64,000 bases of DNA from an uncultured Pseudomonadota bacterium. Lineage in GTDB: Bacteria; Pseudomonadota; Gammaproteobacteria; Burkholderiales; Burkholderiaceae_C. Under the pieces are notes generated by a model that ran no database searches, was not told where the DNA came from, and worked only from the letters and a program-made list of their open reading frames with translations. The stretch's first letter is position 1. Every line of letters starts with the position of its first letter. Both the position numbers and the translations under genes were made by a program. Positions 34,485-46,035 of this stretch are shown here, piece by piece. The stretch spans positions 434,001 through 498,000 of the forward strand of contig CAMFIB010000001.1 in the NCBI GenBank assembly GCA_945952465.1, read 5' to 3'.

Positions 34485-35672
34485 ATGAGCCCCACACCTT
34501 CCTCCTCACCGCTGAGCCTGCTGCGCCAGCGTGGCGAACACGACAGCTCCAAGGTCGGCATGGTCGAGCTGTTCTTCGACCTGGTCTTCGTTTTTGCGGT
34601 CACGCAGCTCTCGCACACGCTGCTGGCGCACCTCGGCGCAGCCACCGCGCTGCAGGTCACGCTGCTGGTGGTGGCGGTGTGGTGGGTCTGGATCTACACC
34701 TCGTGGGTGACGAACTGGCTGGACCCGGAGCGGCTGCCGGTGCGGGCCAGCCTGTTCGCGCTGATGCTGGCGGGGCTGCTGCTGTCGTCGTCGATCCCGG
34801 GCGCCTTCGGCGAGCGCGGCTGGGTGTTCGCGATGGCCTACGTGGCGATGCAGGTGGGCCGCACGCTGTTCTTCCTGTGGGCGGTGCGGGCCGAGAAGCC
34901 GTCGATGCGGCGCAACTTCCAGCGCATCCTGGTGTGGCTGTCGGCGTCGGCCGTCTTCTGGCTGATCGGTGGCTTCACGGCCGACCCCACGGAACGGCTG
35001 GCCTGGTGGGCGCTGGCGCTCGCACTGGAGCTGGTGTCACCGTCGCTGTACTTCTGGGTGCCGGGGCTGGGCCGCTCTAGCCTGGACGACTGGGACGTGG
35101 ACGGCGCGCACATGGCGGAGCGCTGCGCGCTGTTCGTCATCATCGCGCTGGGCGAGTCGCTGCTGGTGACGGGCGCCACCTTCGCGCAGCTGCCGGCCTG
35201 GCAGCTCGACCATGTGGCGGCCTTCCTGAGCGCCTTCGTCGGCACGGTGGCGATGTGGTGGCTGTACTTCCACAAGGGCGCCGAGGCGGGCGAGCACCGC
35301 ATCACGCATGCGGACGACCCCGGCCGCCATGCGCGCTCGGCCTACACCTACCTGCATTTGCTGATCGTGGCGGGCATCATCGTCAGCGCGGTGGGCGACG
35401 AGCTGGTGCTGGCGCACACGGCCCACGCCGACACCATCGCCGTGGCGGTGATCGTCGGCGGGCCGATGCTGTACCTGCTGGGCACCGGCGCCTTCAAGTG
35501 GGCGGTGCTGCGCCGGCCGCGGCCACCGCTGTCGCATGTGGTCGGGCTGGTGCTGCTGGCCTTGGCCGCGGTACCGGGCTTCCTGCATCTCGTGTCGGCG
35601 CTGGTGCTGGCGGCGATGTGTTCGGCGGCGCTGGTGGTGGCCGCCGTCTGGGAGCACCGCGCGACCCGCTGA
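34485..35672 (+). CDS. Low temperature requirement protein A (LtrA) family
   Basis: A 395-residue integral membrane protein with about eleven TM segments. The family signature VELFFDLVFVFAVTQLSHTL is at residues 27-46, followed by WVWIYTSWVTNWLDPE and a later FVIIALGESLLVTGATFA motif. LtrA was named for growth of Listeria in the cold, but the molecular function remains unclear. Divergent from the Rossmann gene (gap 16 bases), so the promoters must overlap coding sequence. Confidence 0.9.
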   Translation: MSPTPSSSPLSLLRQRGEHDSSKVGMVELFFDLVFVFAVTQLSHTLLAHLGAATALQVTLLVVAVWWVWIYTSWVTNWLDPERLPVRASLFALMLAGLLLSSSIPGAFGERGWVFAMAYVAMQVGRTLFFLWAVRAEKPSMRRNFQRILVWLSASAVFWLIGGFTADPTERLAWWALALALELVSPSLYFWVPGLGRSSLDDWDVDGAHMAERCALFVIIALGESLLVTGATFAQLPAWQLDHVAAFLSAFVGTVAMWWLYFHKGAEAGEHRITHADDPGRHARSAYTYLHLLIVAGIIVSAVGDELVLAHTAHADTIAVAVIVGGPMLYLLGTGAFKWAVLRRPRPPLSHVVGLVLLALAAVPGFLHLVSALVLAAMCSAALVVAAVWEHRATR

Positions 35673-35695
35673 GGGGGCACGCGGCGGTCGGCCGA

Positions 35696-37465
<1,770 letters not shown>

Positions 37466-37703
37466 GAAAAGGCGCCCTGGTTTTTCTTGGGGCGCTGGGG
37501 TATCGGCCTGCACGCGGCCCGGTTTTGGGGCTGTGCGTCAGTCAGAGGCAGATGGGTTTCAGAGTCGGGTGCCGGCCGGCTTGGGGTGCGGCGGCGGGCC
37601 CGTCAGCAAGATGCTGCTGTGCGGTCAACTGAGGTCCGCACGGGCGCCATTGTCGCATGAGCGGATAATTCGGGGTTTTTCTGTCCGGAAACACCGAAAT
37701 TCG

Positions 37704-39365
<1,662 letters not shown>

Positions 39366-39370
39366 GCACG

Positions 39371-39393
39371 GCGGCCGGTCGCCGGCCGCTTTT
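39371..39393 (+). terminator. Intrinsic terminator of ettA
   Basis: GCGGCCGG (39371-39378), loop TCG, CCGGCCGC (39382-39389), then TTTT. It begins 5 bases after the ettA stop and ends just before the convergent TAXI gene. Confidence 0.8.
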
Positions 39394-39395
39394 CG

Positions 39396-40775
39396 TCAGC
39401 CGGGAGGCCGGGCGTTCTCGGCGTCCAGCCGCCGCATCCGCTGCCGCACCATCTCGATGTTGCTGCGCAGCGCGTACAGCTCGTCGGTGTACGACAGCGG
39501 GACGTGGATCTTGCCGGCGGTGGCGTCGAGTTTCTCCAGCTCGTCGCGCAGCGCGGCGACGTCGGGCGTGGGCTGCTGCTCGAGCTGTTCCTCGATGTCG
39601 CGCAGTTGGGCGTACCAGCGGAAGATGCGCGAGCGGATGCGGAAGGCGTAGAGCGGCGGCACGATGCGCGACAGCGGCAGCAGCAGCGCGATGATGACGC
39701 CCAGCGCCAGCCACATGCGGTCGATCAGGTTGGCCAGCCAGAAGGGCAGGTAGCGCTGCATCACGGGCGGGCCGTTCTTGATGGTGCGCTCGGCCTGTTT
39801 GGCGACCGGCAGTTCGGTGTTTTCGAGGTTGGGGAATTGCCGCGCCCGGTTGAACCAGCCGGCGCCGCCGTGCAGCGATTGCGAGGCCTGCGAGAAGAGC
39901 TGCAGCAGCGCGGGGTGGGTGTCGGGCCGGGTCACCAGCGCGGTGGTGGTGGCAACCAGCCTCAGGTTCTGCGGCGGCACGTCGGCCGCGAGGTCGACCA
40001 CGCCGCGCGGCAGCATGGCCGGCGTGATGAAGGGCAGGCGGCGCGAGTAGGCCTCGGCCTGCGGAAAGTCCATGAGCCTGATGCCGGGCGTGGCGAGCAG
40101 CAGTTGCACCATCAGCGATTCCGGCGCGGAGGCCAGCACCAGCGCGTCGATCTCGCCGCCGAGCAGCGCGGTGACGGCGGGCGTCTGTTCGAGCTGGGAC
40201 AGCTTGATGCCGGCAGGGTCGATCTTGTTGGCCTCGAACAGCTTGTTCATCAGCGCGGGCACGCCGCTGCCGGCTGTGCCGACGTTGAGCTTCAGGCCCT
40301 GCAGTTGCCACAGCGCCTCGAGCGGCTTGTGCACTGTCCTGGTCTTGTTGCTGGCCTTGTCGTCCACCGCGCCGGCGGCTTCGCGGTAGAACAGCCACAC
40401 CGGCTCGACGAACAGGCTGCCCAGCGATTCGAGCGACTCGTCTTCGTCGTCGGTCCGGCGCTCGCTGCTGCCGCCCTGCACGAAGCCGAGGTCGGCGCGG
40501 CCGTCGCGCAGCATGGCCAGGTTGTCTTGCGAGCCCTGGCTGGGGATGGGCTTCACCTGGATGCCGTAGGCCGCCAGGGCCTTGGCGTAGCGCTTGCCGA
40601 ACTCGTCGTAGGCGCTCTGCGCGGGGCCTGTGGCCAGCCGCACGGTCTTGGGCGGGTTGGGGTTGAGCCACCAGTAGGCCACCAGCAGCAGCACGACGGC
40701 CAGCACGATGAAGGGGCCGGCCGACACGAACAGCTCGCGCACGGCCACCACGGTGTAGCGGATGGTCTTGGGCAT
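39396..40775 (-). CDS. Membrane-anchored TAXI family solute-binding protein
   Basis: A 459-residue protein. The middle (about 45-330) is a TAXI-type TRAP receptor: TVRLATGPAQSAYDEFGKRYA, DLGFVQGG, LNVGTAGSGVPALMNKLFEAN and ALLGGEIDALVLASAP. It is held in the membrane by a TM near 19-37 and a second near 355-375, followed by a cytoplasmic helical tail (IEEQLEQQPTPDVAALRDELEKL). Ordinary TAXI receptors are free in the periplasm and work with a DctQM-type permease; no permease is next to this gene. It may be a sensor or a receptor for a remote permease. Confidence 0.85.
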   Translation of the reverse strand: MPKTIRYTVVAVRELFVSAGPFIVLAVVLLLVAYWWLNPNPPKTVRLATGPAQSAYDEFGKRYAKALAAYGIQVKPIPSQGSQDNLAMLRDGRADLGFVQGGSSERRTDDEDESLESLGSLFVEPVWLFYREAAGAVDDKASNKTRTVHKPLEALWQLQGLKLNVGTAGSGVPALMNKLFEANKIDPAGIKLSQLEQTPAVTALLGGEIDALVLASAPESLMVQLLLATPGIRLMDFPQAEAYSRRLPFITPAMLPRGVVDLAADVPPQNLRLVATTTALVTRPDTHPALLQLFSQASQSLHGGAGWFNRARQFPNLENTELPVAKQAERTIKNGPPVMQRYLPFWLANLIDRMWLALGVIIALLLPLSRIVPPLYAFRIRSRIFRWYAQLRDIEEQLEQQPTPDVAALRDELEKLDATAGKIHVPLSYTDELYALRSNIEMVRQRMRRLDAENARPPG

Positions 40776-40823
40776 GATGGCCGCTACCTTAGCACGGCGC
40801 CCCTCAGCCGCCGAGATTCAAAA

Positions 40824-40879
40824 GAAAATCGGCCGCAAGTCAGCACCAATGCTGGATATGTAGCTATGAATTCAGGAGC
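40824..40879 (+). repeat. 56-bp dispersed repeat, copy 3
   Basis: Contains AAATCGGCCGCAAGTCAGCA and ends GAGC. It lies between the TAXI gene start and the stop of the HMA-MauE gene, 4 bases from the latter. Confidence 0.85.
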
Positions 40880-40883
40880 TGCG

Positions 40884-41618
40884 TCAGGCCAGGGCGGCGA
40901 GCGCCATGGCGGCCATGACGACCATGCCGACGTCTTCCACGATGGTGACGGTGCTCATCGGCAGGTTGAACACGGCGCCCAGGCAGGCGCAGCGGATCTG
41001 CTGCTGGCGCGTGACGGCCCGGACGACGCCGATCGCCGAAAAGCCCATCACCACCAACGTGACGCTGTTGGTGAGCAGTGGGTTCCAGTTGGCGAGGTAG
41101 GCCACGCCCAGCGCCAGTTCCACGTAGGGGTAGGCCAGCCCCCAGCCGCGCCAGCGGGCGGCCAGCAGGTCGTAGCCGGCATAGGCGTCGGCGAAGGCGT
41201 TCACGTCGAGCAGCTTGAAGAAGCTGAACACGAGGAAGAAGCCGGCCATGAAGTAGCGCATGGTCTCGTGCGCGGTGATGCCGCCAGGCAGTTGCAGCAG
41301 CAGGCTGGCGCCGAGCACGTAGCCCAGGATGAGCAGCAGTGGGCGGTAGGTGGCGAACCAGCTTGCCGCCGGCTCGGCTGGAGCCGCAGTTGCGGGCGGC
41401 GGCGCAGCGGCGGCCGGCGCCGACAGCGTGTAGTGCCCGCCCGCGCCGCTGACAGCCGCCTGCAGCTCGACCAGCGAGCCGCGCGGGTTGGTCAGCACCG
41501 CCTGCTGCGGGCTCAGCGAGACCTGCACGCCGTCGGCCCAGGGTTGCAGCGCGGTGGTGACGCGCTTCACGCAGCCGCCGCAGGTCAGGCCTTCGAGGGG
41601 GTAGGTGGTGGTGCTCAT
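40884..41618 (-). CDS. HMA metal-binding domain fused to MauE/DoxX-like membrane domain
   Basis: A 244-residue protein. The N-terminal HMA domain has the metal-binding CGGC in LTCGGCVKR (C13, C16), the fold of copper chaperones. A Pro/Ala linker (about 70-90) leads to four TM segments of the MauE/DoxX type, with FSFFKLLDVNAFADAYAGYDLLA and RCACLGAVFNLPMSTVTIVED, where CxC may be redox active or bind metal. MauE-like proteins support disulfide or electron transfer in the periplasm. The gene is the last of the leftward metal cluster, 25 bases after the multicopper oxidase. Confidence 0.82.
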   Translation of the reverse strand: MSTTTYPLEGLTCGGCVKRVTTALQPWADGVQVSLSPQQAVLTNPRGSLVELQAAVSGAGGHYTLSAPAAAAPPPATAAPAEPAASWFATYRPLLLILGYVLGASLLLQLPGGITAHETMRYFMAGFFLVFSFFKLLDVNAFADAYAGYDLLAARWRGWGLAYPYVELALGVAYLANWNPLLTNSVTLVVMGFSAIGVVRAVTRQQQIRCACLGAVFNLPMSTVTIVEDVGMVVMAAMALAALA

Positions 41619-41643
41619 GTCGCTTCCTTCTGTTCGACTGTAG

Positions 41644-43032
41644 TCAATGGTGATGCCCGCCGTGGCCGGCGGGTTTGCGCACGGTGGCGTCGGCAGGCGC
41701 GTCGGCGGCCTGCGAGGTGTGCGGGGCGCGCACCGCGTCGGGCAGCGGGCCTGTCCATTCGCGGGCCACGCTGCCGGGCGGCGGCTGGTACCAGCCCGGG
41801 TCGCGGTAGTCGCCGTGCGGCTGGTCGCGCCGCACCTTCACCAGCGAGAACATGCCGCCCATGTCGATCGCGCCGTGCGGCCCCTGGCCGCCCATCATCG
41901 GCAGCGTGTGTTCGGGCAGCGGCATCTGCATCTCGCCCATGTCGGCCATGCCGGCGTGGCCCATCGCCATGTAGTCGGGCACGACGCGGCGGATTTTCTC
42001 CAGCAGGTCGCGCTGCTCGACGCCGATCATGGTGGGCACGTCGTGCCCCATCGGTCCCATCGTGTGGTGGCTCTTGTGGCAGTGAAAGGCCCAGTCGCCC
42101 TCGGCGTCGGCGGTGAACTCGACCTGCCGCATCTGCCCCACCGCCACATCGACCGACACCTCGGGCCAGCGCGAGCCGGGCGGCGTGGCGCCGCCGTCGG
42201 TGCCGGTGACGAACATCTCGTGGCCGTGCAGGTGCATCGGGTGGTTGGTCATGGTGAGGTTGCCGATGCGGATGCGCACGCGGTCGTGCTGGCGCACGTT
42301 GAAGGTGTCGATGCCGGGGAAGGCGCGGCTGTTCCAGGTCCAGAGGTTGAAGTCCAGCATGGTGTTGACCTTGGGCGTCAGGCTGCCGGGGTCGATGTCG
42401 TAAGCGTTCAGCAGCAGGCAGAAGTCGCGCTGCACCGGCGCGATGAGCGGGTTCGCCGCGCGCGGGTGCGTGACCCAGGAGCCCATCATGCCCATGGCCA
42501 TCTGCGTGGTTTCGTCGGCGTGCGGGTGGTACATGAAGGTGCCGGGCCGCGCGGCGGTGAACTCATACACATAGGTCTTGCCGGACGGAATGCCGGGCTG
42601 CGTGATGCCGGTGACGCCGTCCATGCCGTTGGGCAGGCGCTGGCCGTGCCAGTGCACGCTGGTGTGCTCGGGCAGCCGGTTGGTGACGAAGATGCGCAGC
42701 CGGTCGCCTTCGACCACTTCGATGGTCGGGCCGGGGCTTTGCCCGTTGTAGCCCCACAGGTTGGCGCGCAGGCCGGGCGCGATCTCGCGCACCACCGGCT
42801 CGGCGACGAGGTGGAACTCTTTCACCCCGCCGTTCATGCGCCACGGCAGCGTCCAGCCGTTGGGGGTGACCACCGGGTTGTAGGGCCTGCCGTTGGGCGG
42901 CAGCAGCGGCGGCGCGGTGCGGGCACCGGCGTCGGACGCGGCCACTTCGGGCAGGGCGGCTAGGGCGACGCGGCTCACGCCTGCGGCGGCAATGGCGCCA
43001 GCGGCGCCCGAGAAGAAATGGCGGCGCTGCAT
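41644..43032 (-). CDS. Multicopper oxidase, CopA-like
   Basis: A 462-residue periplasmic copper oxidase. The N-terminus MQRRHFFSGAAG is a twin-arginine signal, so it is exported folded. All four copper-ligand motifs are present: SVHWHGQR, MYHPHADE, HPMHLHGHEM and HCHKSHHTMGPM. A Met/His-rich segment (about 365-400: MGHAGMADMGEMQMPLPEHTLPMMGG) may bind Cu(I), and the C-terminus ends GHGGHHH. It should oxidise Cu(I) to the less harmful Cu(II). The start at 43032 lies 1 base from the stop of the outer-membrane channel gene, so both are in one operon. Confidence 0.92.
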   Translation of the reverse strand: MQRRHFFSGAAGAIAAAGVSRVALAALPEVAASDAGARTAPPLLPPNGRPYNPVVTPNGWTLPWRMNGGVKEFHLVAEPVVREIAPGLRANLWGYNGQSPGPTIEVVEGDRLRIFVTNRLPEHTSVHWHGQRLPNGMDGVTGITQPGIPSGKTYVYEFTAARPGTFMYHPHADETTQMAMGMMGSWVTHPRAANPLIAPVQRDFCLLLNAYDIDPGSLTPKVNTMLDFNLWTWNSRAFPGIDTFNVRQHDRVRIRIGNLTMTNHPMHLHGHEMFVTGTDGGATPPGSRWPEVSVDVAVGQMRQVEFTADAEGDWAFHCHKSHHTMGPMGHDVPTMIGVEQRDLLEKIRRVVPDYMAMGHAGMADMGEMQMPLPEHTLPMMGGQGPHGAIDMGGMFSLVKVRRDQPHGDYRDPGWYQPPPGSVAREWTGPLPDAVRAPHTSQAADAPADATVRKPAGHGGHHH

Positions 43033-43033
43033 G

Positions 43034-44449
43034 TCAGTGGGCCTTCGTGGATTCGGTGGTGGACGGGGTGGCGGCGGGTGTTTCCCGCGTGCCCGGCGAC
43101 GTGGCGGTGAGCGCCAACTGCAGGTCGGTGTCGGCCAGCCAGAAGTCGCGCTGGCTCTCGATGGCCGCGACCACCGCGCCGCTCTGCGCGCGCACCTCGC
43201 CCAGCAGGTCCCAGGTGCTGGCCAGGTTGCCGTTGTAGCGCAGCAGCGTCTCCTGCTGGATGAAGCGGCGCAATGGCACCAGCTCGTCGCGGTGGTGGCG
43301 CGCCAGGTCCCAGGCGCTGCGCCAGCCCAGCCAGGCCTCGCGGGCCTCGCTGCGGGCCCGCACCGCGACCTCGCGCACCGTGGCGAGCGACTGGCGGTAG
43401 CGCGCGTCGGCACCGGCCGCGGTGGCGCCGCCGGCATCGAAGATCGGCAAGGCGAGTTTCAGCTCGGCGCCGCGCGCGGTTTCGCGGTGGCCGGTGGCCT
43501 CGTCGTGGAACACGGTGTTGCGGCGCGCGCCGAGTTCGAACACGTCGATGACGCCACTGGCCTTCTCGAAGCCGAGCGATTGCGCCAGCGCCCGGCTGTC
43601 GGCCACGCTCTGCCGCACGTCGAGGCGCTGCTCCAGCGCGGTGGCTTCCACCGTGGTGCCATCGGGCGCGGCGGTGGGCAAATCGGGCAAACGGTCCGGC
43701 AGCGTGAAACGGGTGCGCTCGCCCCACAGGCCCAGCACCCGCACCAGCCGCTCGCGCGCCGCCACCGCCGCCCGCTGGCCGTTGGCCAGCCGCACCGACG
43801 CCTCCGACAGCAGCGCCTGTTCGCGCGCCTGCCGCAGCTTGCTCCAGTTGCCCACGCGCACCATGCGGCGCGCCAGTTCGTCGCCGGCTTCAGCCGCTTG
43901 CTGCGCGTCGAGCAGGTGCTGGGCCACCTGCTCGGCCGCCACGGCCTGCACCCAGGCGCGGCGCGCGTCGGCCGCGGTGCGGGCCACCTGCTGCGCGGCG
44001 GTAAGCGTGGCCGATTCGAGCCGGCGCTGCTGCTGCTCGACGCGCCACGGCAAGGTGATGAGGCCCAGCAGATCGAAGCTCAACAGCCGGCCGATCTCCA
44101 CTTGTTCGCCCTGCCGCAGCCGCTCGAACTCGAACACCGGGTTGGGCAGCCGCGAGCCGCGCGCACGCTCGGCGTCGGCCTGGTCCAGTGCGGCGATTGC
44201 GCCGTGCAGCGACGGGGCGTTGGCCAGCGCGATGCGCACCGCCGCCTCGTCTGTGAGTGGCTGGGCGAGCAGCGCGTCGAGCAGCGCTTCGGTGCGGGCG
44301 TCGGGTTCGCGGGCGAGCAACGGGTCGGCCACGCCGGCGGTCTTGCCGGTGCTGAGGGCTTGCAGTTCGGCCAGCCGCGCGTCGGGCGACACGCTGGCGC
44401 AGCCGGCGGCGAGCAACGCTGCGGCGAGGGTGACGAGCGTGCGGGTCAT
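43034..44449 (-). CDS. TolC family outer-membrane channel, CusC/CzcC-like lipoprotein
   Basis: A 471-residue outer-membrane factor with a lipoprotein signal: LVTLAAALLAAGCASVS, acylated Cys at about residue 17. Two TolC repeats follow, with SRLPNPVFEFERLRQG and GAELKLALPIFDAGGA. No matching CusA/CzcA pump or adaptor is in this cluster, so it either serves a remote pump or works with the multicopper oxidase as CopB-like proteins do. Its ATG overlaps the stop of the His-rich gene (ATGA), so the two are coupled. Confidence 0.88.
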   Translation of the reverse strand: MTRTLVTLAAALLAAGCASVSPDARLAELQALSTGKTAGVADPLLAREPDARTEALLDALLAQPLTDEAAVRIALANAPSLHGAIAALDQADAERARGSRLPNPVFEFERLRQGEQVEIGRLLSFDLLGLITLPWRVEQQQRRLESATLTAAQQVARTAADARRAWVQAVAAEQVAQHLLDAQQAAEAGDELARRMVRVGNWSKLRQAREQALLSEASVRLANGQRAAVAARERLVRVLGLWGERTRFTLPDRLPDLPTAAPDGTTVEATALEQRLDVRQSVADSRALAQSLGFEKASGVIDVFELGARRNTVFHDEATGHRETARGAELKLALPIFDAGGATAAGADARYRQSLATVREVAVRARSEAREAWLGWRSAWDLARHHRDELVPLRRFIQQETLLRYNGNLASTWDLLGEVRAQSGAVVAAIESQRDFWLADTDLQLALTATSPGTRETPAATPSTTESTKAH

Positions 44450-44790
44450 TGCGCGGCTCCGTGGTCGTGGTGGGGGTGGCCGGCCGGTGCGTCGGCCGGT
44501 GGGTCGGCCGGTGGGTCGGCCGGTGGGTCGGCCGGTGGGTCGGCCGGTGCAGTGCCGTGGCCCGGGTGGCCGGCGTGTTCGCCGGTGCCGCCGGCCACGC
44601 GGGCGTTGGCCTCGCGCCAGTCGTCGCGGCCGGACTCGACCGTTCGCGGCGCGTCGGGAAAGGCGGAGCGGTAGGTGGGGCCGGGGGCCGGCGCACGGGC
44701 GTCGGCGGCATCGGCGGCGGCGGGCAGGGGCGCGGCCGACGCCAGCCAGGGCGTCAGCGCAAGACAAACCAAAACAACAAGGCGTCGCAT
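44446..44790 (-). CDS. Small exported His-rich protein with PADP repeats
   Basis: A 114-residue protein with a signal peptide (LVVLVCLALTPWLASA). The mature part holds HAGHPGHG, then a run of PADP units encoded by a 12-bp tandem repeat, and ends GHPHHDHGAAQ. The His clusters suggest a periplasmic metal buffer for copper, zinc or similar. I know no named family. It is coupled to the outer-membrane channel by ATGA overlap, and the Cys-rich protein gene lies 74 bases upstream. Confidence 0.7.
   Translation of the reverse strand: MRRLVVLVCLALTPWLASAAPLPAAADAADARAPAPGPTYRSAFPDAPRTVESGRDDWREANARVAGGTGEHAGHPGHGTAPADPPADPPADPPADPPADAPAGHPHHDHGAAQ
44482..44553 (+). repeat. 12-bp tandem repeat, six units
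   Basis: Unit GGCCGGTGGGTC; the four middle units (44494-44541) are identical, the first ends GCGTC and the last GCAGT. It lies in frame inside the His-rich protein gene and encodes the PADP run on the minus strand. Identical units suggest recent slippage and a length that may vary between strains. Confidence 0.92.
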
Positions 44791-44864
44791 CACGAATCTC
44801 CAACGGGACATCCACCGCGCACGGCGCTGTGCGCCGCCGCGGAACGGTTCTCGGGCGTGGGAGA

Positions 44865-45266
44865 TCAGCCGATCGGCGGCTTGTCCTGGCGGGTGGCTTC
44901 GGCGCTGGCGGGGCGCCAGGCGGTGGTGTGCGGCGGTGCGTGGGGCGCGTCGGCGCCGGGCGCGGGCAGGGTGAAAGGCGTCAGCGCCACCGTGTGGCAA
45001 ACGTCGCAGCTGGTGCAGCCGGCGCAGCTTTTGCCGGGCGGGTGCTGCGGGTCGGCGGCGGCGTGGTCGGCACAGGGCAGGGCGCTGCCCTGTACCGCCG
45101 TTTCATCATCAAAATGGCCGGAAGTCAGCGCCAATTGGTCATTGTGTGCTACTGAATGAATAGCTGATAGCTGCTGCGCGAGCATCTGCCCGGCCATGGC
45201 GTCGCCGACCCAGCCGCGCACCGGCAGCAGGACGATCAACAGGGCGAGCAACAGCGAACGCAGCAT
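44865..45266 (-). CDS. Exported Cys-rich protein containing a translated 56-bp repeat
   Basis: A 133-residue protein with a hydrophobic N-terminus (SLLLALLIVLLPVRGWVG). Residues 81-90 contain CAGCTSCDVC, with a further C65, a likely metal or cluster site. It resembles DUF2946-like small proteins of copper clusters, but I would not name it. Residues 35-53 (AIHSVAHNDQ...) are encoded by copy 4 of the dispersed 56-bp repeat, inserted without breaking the frame between signal peptide and Cys motif. It lies 23 bases after the CDF gene on the same strand. Confidence 0.68.
   Translation of the reverse strand: MLRSLLLALLIVLLPVRGWVGDAMAGQMLAQQLSAIHSVAHNDQLALTSGHFDDETAVQGSALPCADHAAADPQHPPGKSCAGCTSCDVCHTVALTPFTLPAPGADAPHAPPHTTAWRPASAEATRQDKPPIG
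45109..45164 (+). repeat. 56-bp dispersed repeat, copy 4 (inside a gene)
   Basis: Contains ATGGCCGGAAGTCAGCGCCA and ends TAGC, in the same orientation and length as the other copies, but lying inside the Cys-rich protein gene on its antisense strand. Confidence 0.8.
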
Positions 45267-45289
45267 GGCGGAAATGATAGCGGGCCGGC

Positions 45290-45970
45290 TCAGTGGTGGT
45301 GGCCGCCGTGGTCGTGCCCGTGGTGGGCATGCGCGGCCACCGGAGCGCCGCGCCCGGGCTTCAGCTCGGCCAGCGCCTGCTTCAGCACCGAGACGCCGCC
45401 GGTGATGGCCAGCACCGCCATCACGCCGGCCACGGCCAGGTCGGGCCAGGCGCTGCCGGTGCCGAACACGCCCAGCGCGGCCAGCATGACCGCGATGTTG
45501 CTGATCGCGTCGTTGCGGGAGCACAGCCACACGCTGCGCATGTTGGCGTCGCCCTCGCGCCAGGCGTACAGCATCCAGGCCACGCCCACGTTCACCGCCA
45601 GCGCCATGGTGCCGATCACGCCCATCACCGCCGCCTCGGGCACCGCGCCCTGCCGCATCTGCCAGGCCGCGCGCGCGAACACCACCAGCCCGAAGCCGAT
45701 CATGCAGGCCGCCTTCAGCATCGCCGCCCTGGCGCGCACGGCCGGCGCCATGGCCAGCACGGCCAGGCTCACGCCGTAGTTGGCGGCGTCTCCGAAGAAG
45801 TCGATCGCGTCGGCCAGCAGCGAGACCGATTCCGCCTTGAAGCCCGAGGCGAACTCCACCACGAACATCGCCGCGTTGAGCCACAGCGCGATCCACAGCA
45901 CGCGGCGGTATTGGGGGGACTGCGCCGCGGAGGCGCCAGCAGTTGGGTGATCGTGTTCGCAGCAGGTCAT
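45290..45970 (-). CDS. Cation diffusion facilitator (CDF) metal efflux protein
   Basis: A 226-residue CDF transporter from the ATG at 45970 (an upstream GTG/ATG region at 46003 would reach into the MerR promoter). Six TM segments; metal-site residues in LLADAIDFFGDAANY (TM2) and CSRNDAISNIAVM (TM5), the D/D and N/D pattern of the family. The N-terminus has CCEHDHP and the C-terminus AAHAHHGHDHGGHHH, both metal-binding; the cytoplasmic C-terminal domain of longer CDFs is missing. It should export zinc, cadmium or lead-like ions. First gene of the leftward metal cluster, divergent from merR. Confidence 0.88.
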   Translation of the reverse strand: MTCCEHDHPTAGASAAQSPQYRRVLWIALWLNAAMFVVEFASGFKAESVSLLADAIDFFGDAANYGVSLAVLAMAPAVRARAAMLKAACMIGFGLVVFARAAWQMRQGAVPEAAVMGVIGTMALAVNVGVAWMLYAWREGDANMRSVWLCSRNDAISNIAVMLAALGVFGTGSAWPDLAVAGVMAVLAITGGVSVLKQALAELKPGRGAPVAAHAHHGHDHGGHHH

Positions 45971-46008
45971 GTCTTCAGTGCAGTTTTCGTTTGGTGGCAC
46001 CATTGGAA

Positions 46009-46032
46009 ACCCTCAAGCCACTTCAAGGTCAA
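46009..46032 (-). promoter_or_regulatory. MerR-type promoter/operator of the metal cluster
   Basis: On the minus strand a -35 TTGACC (46032-46027) is followed by the dyad ACCTTGAAGTGGCTTGAGGGT within a 19-base spacer and a weak -10 TCCAAT. An over-long spacer holding the dyad is the hallmark of MerR-activated promoters. It drives the CDF gene and lies just upstream of merR. Confidence 0.7.
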
Positions 46033-46035
46033 GCG

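Noticed and set aside
44482-44553. Possible CRISPR array
   Set aside because: Units are 12 bp, directly adjacent, without spacers and in frame within a gene.
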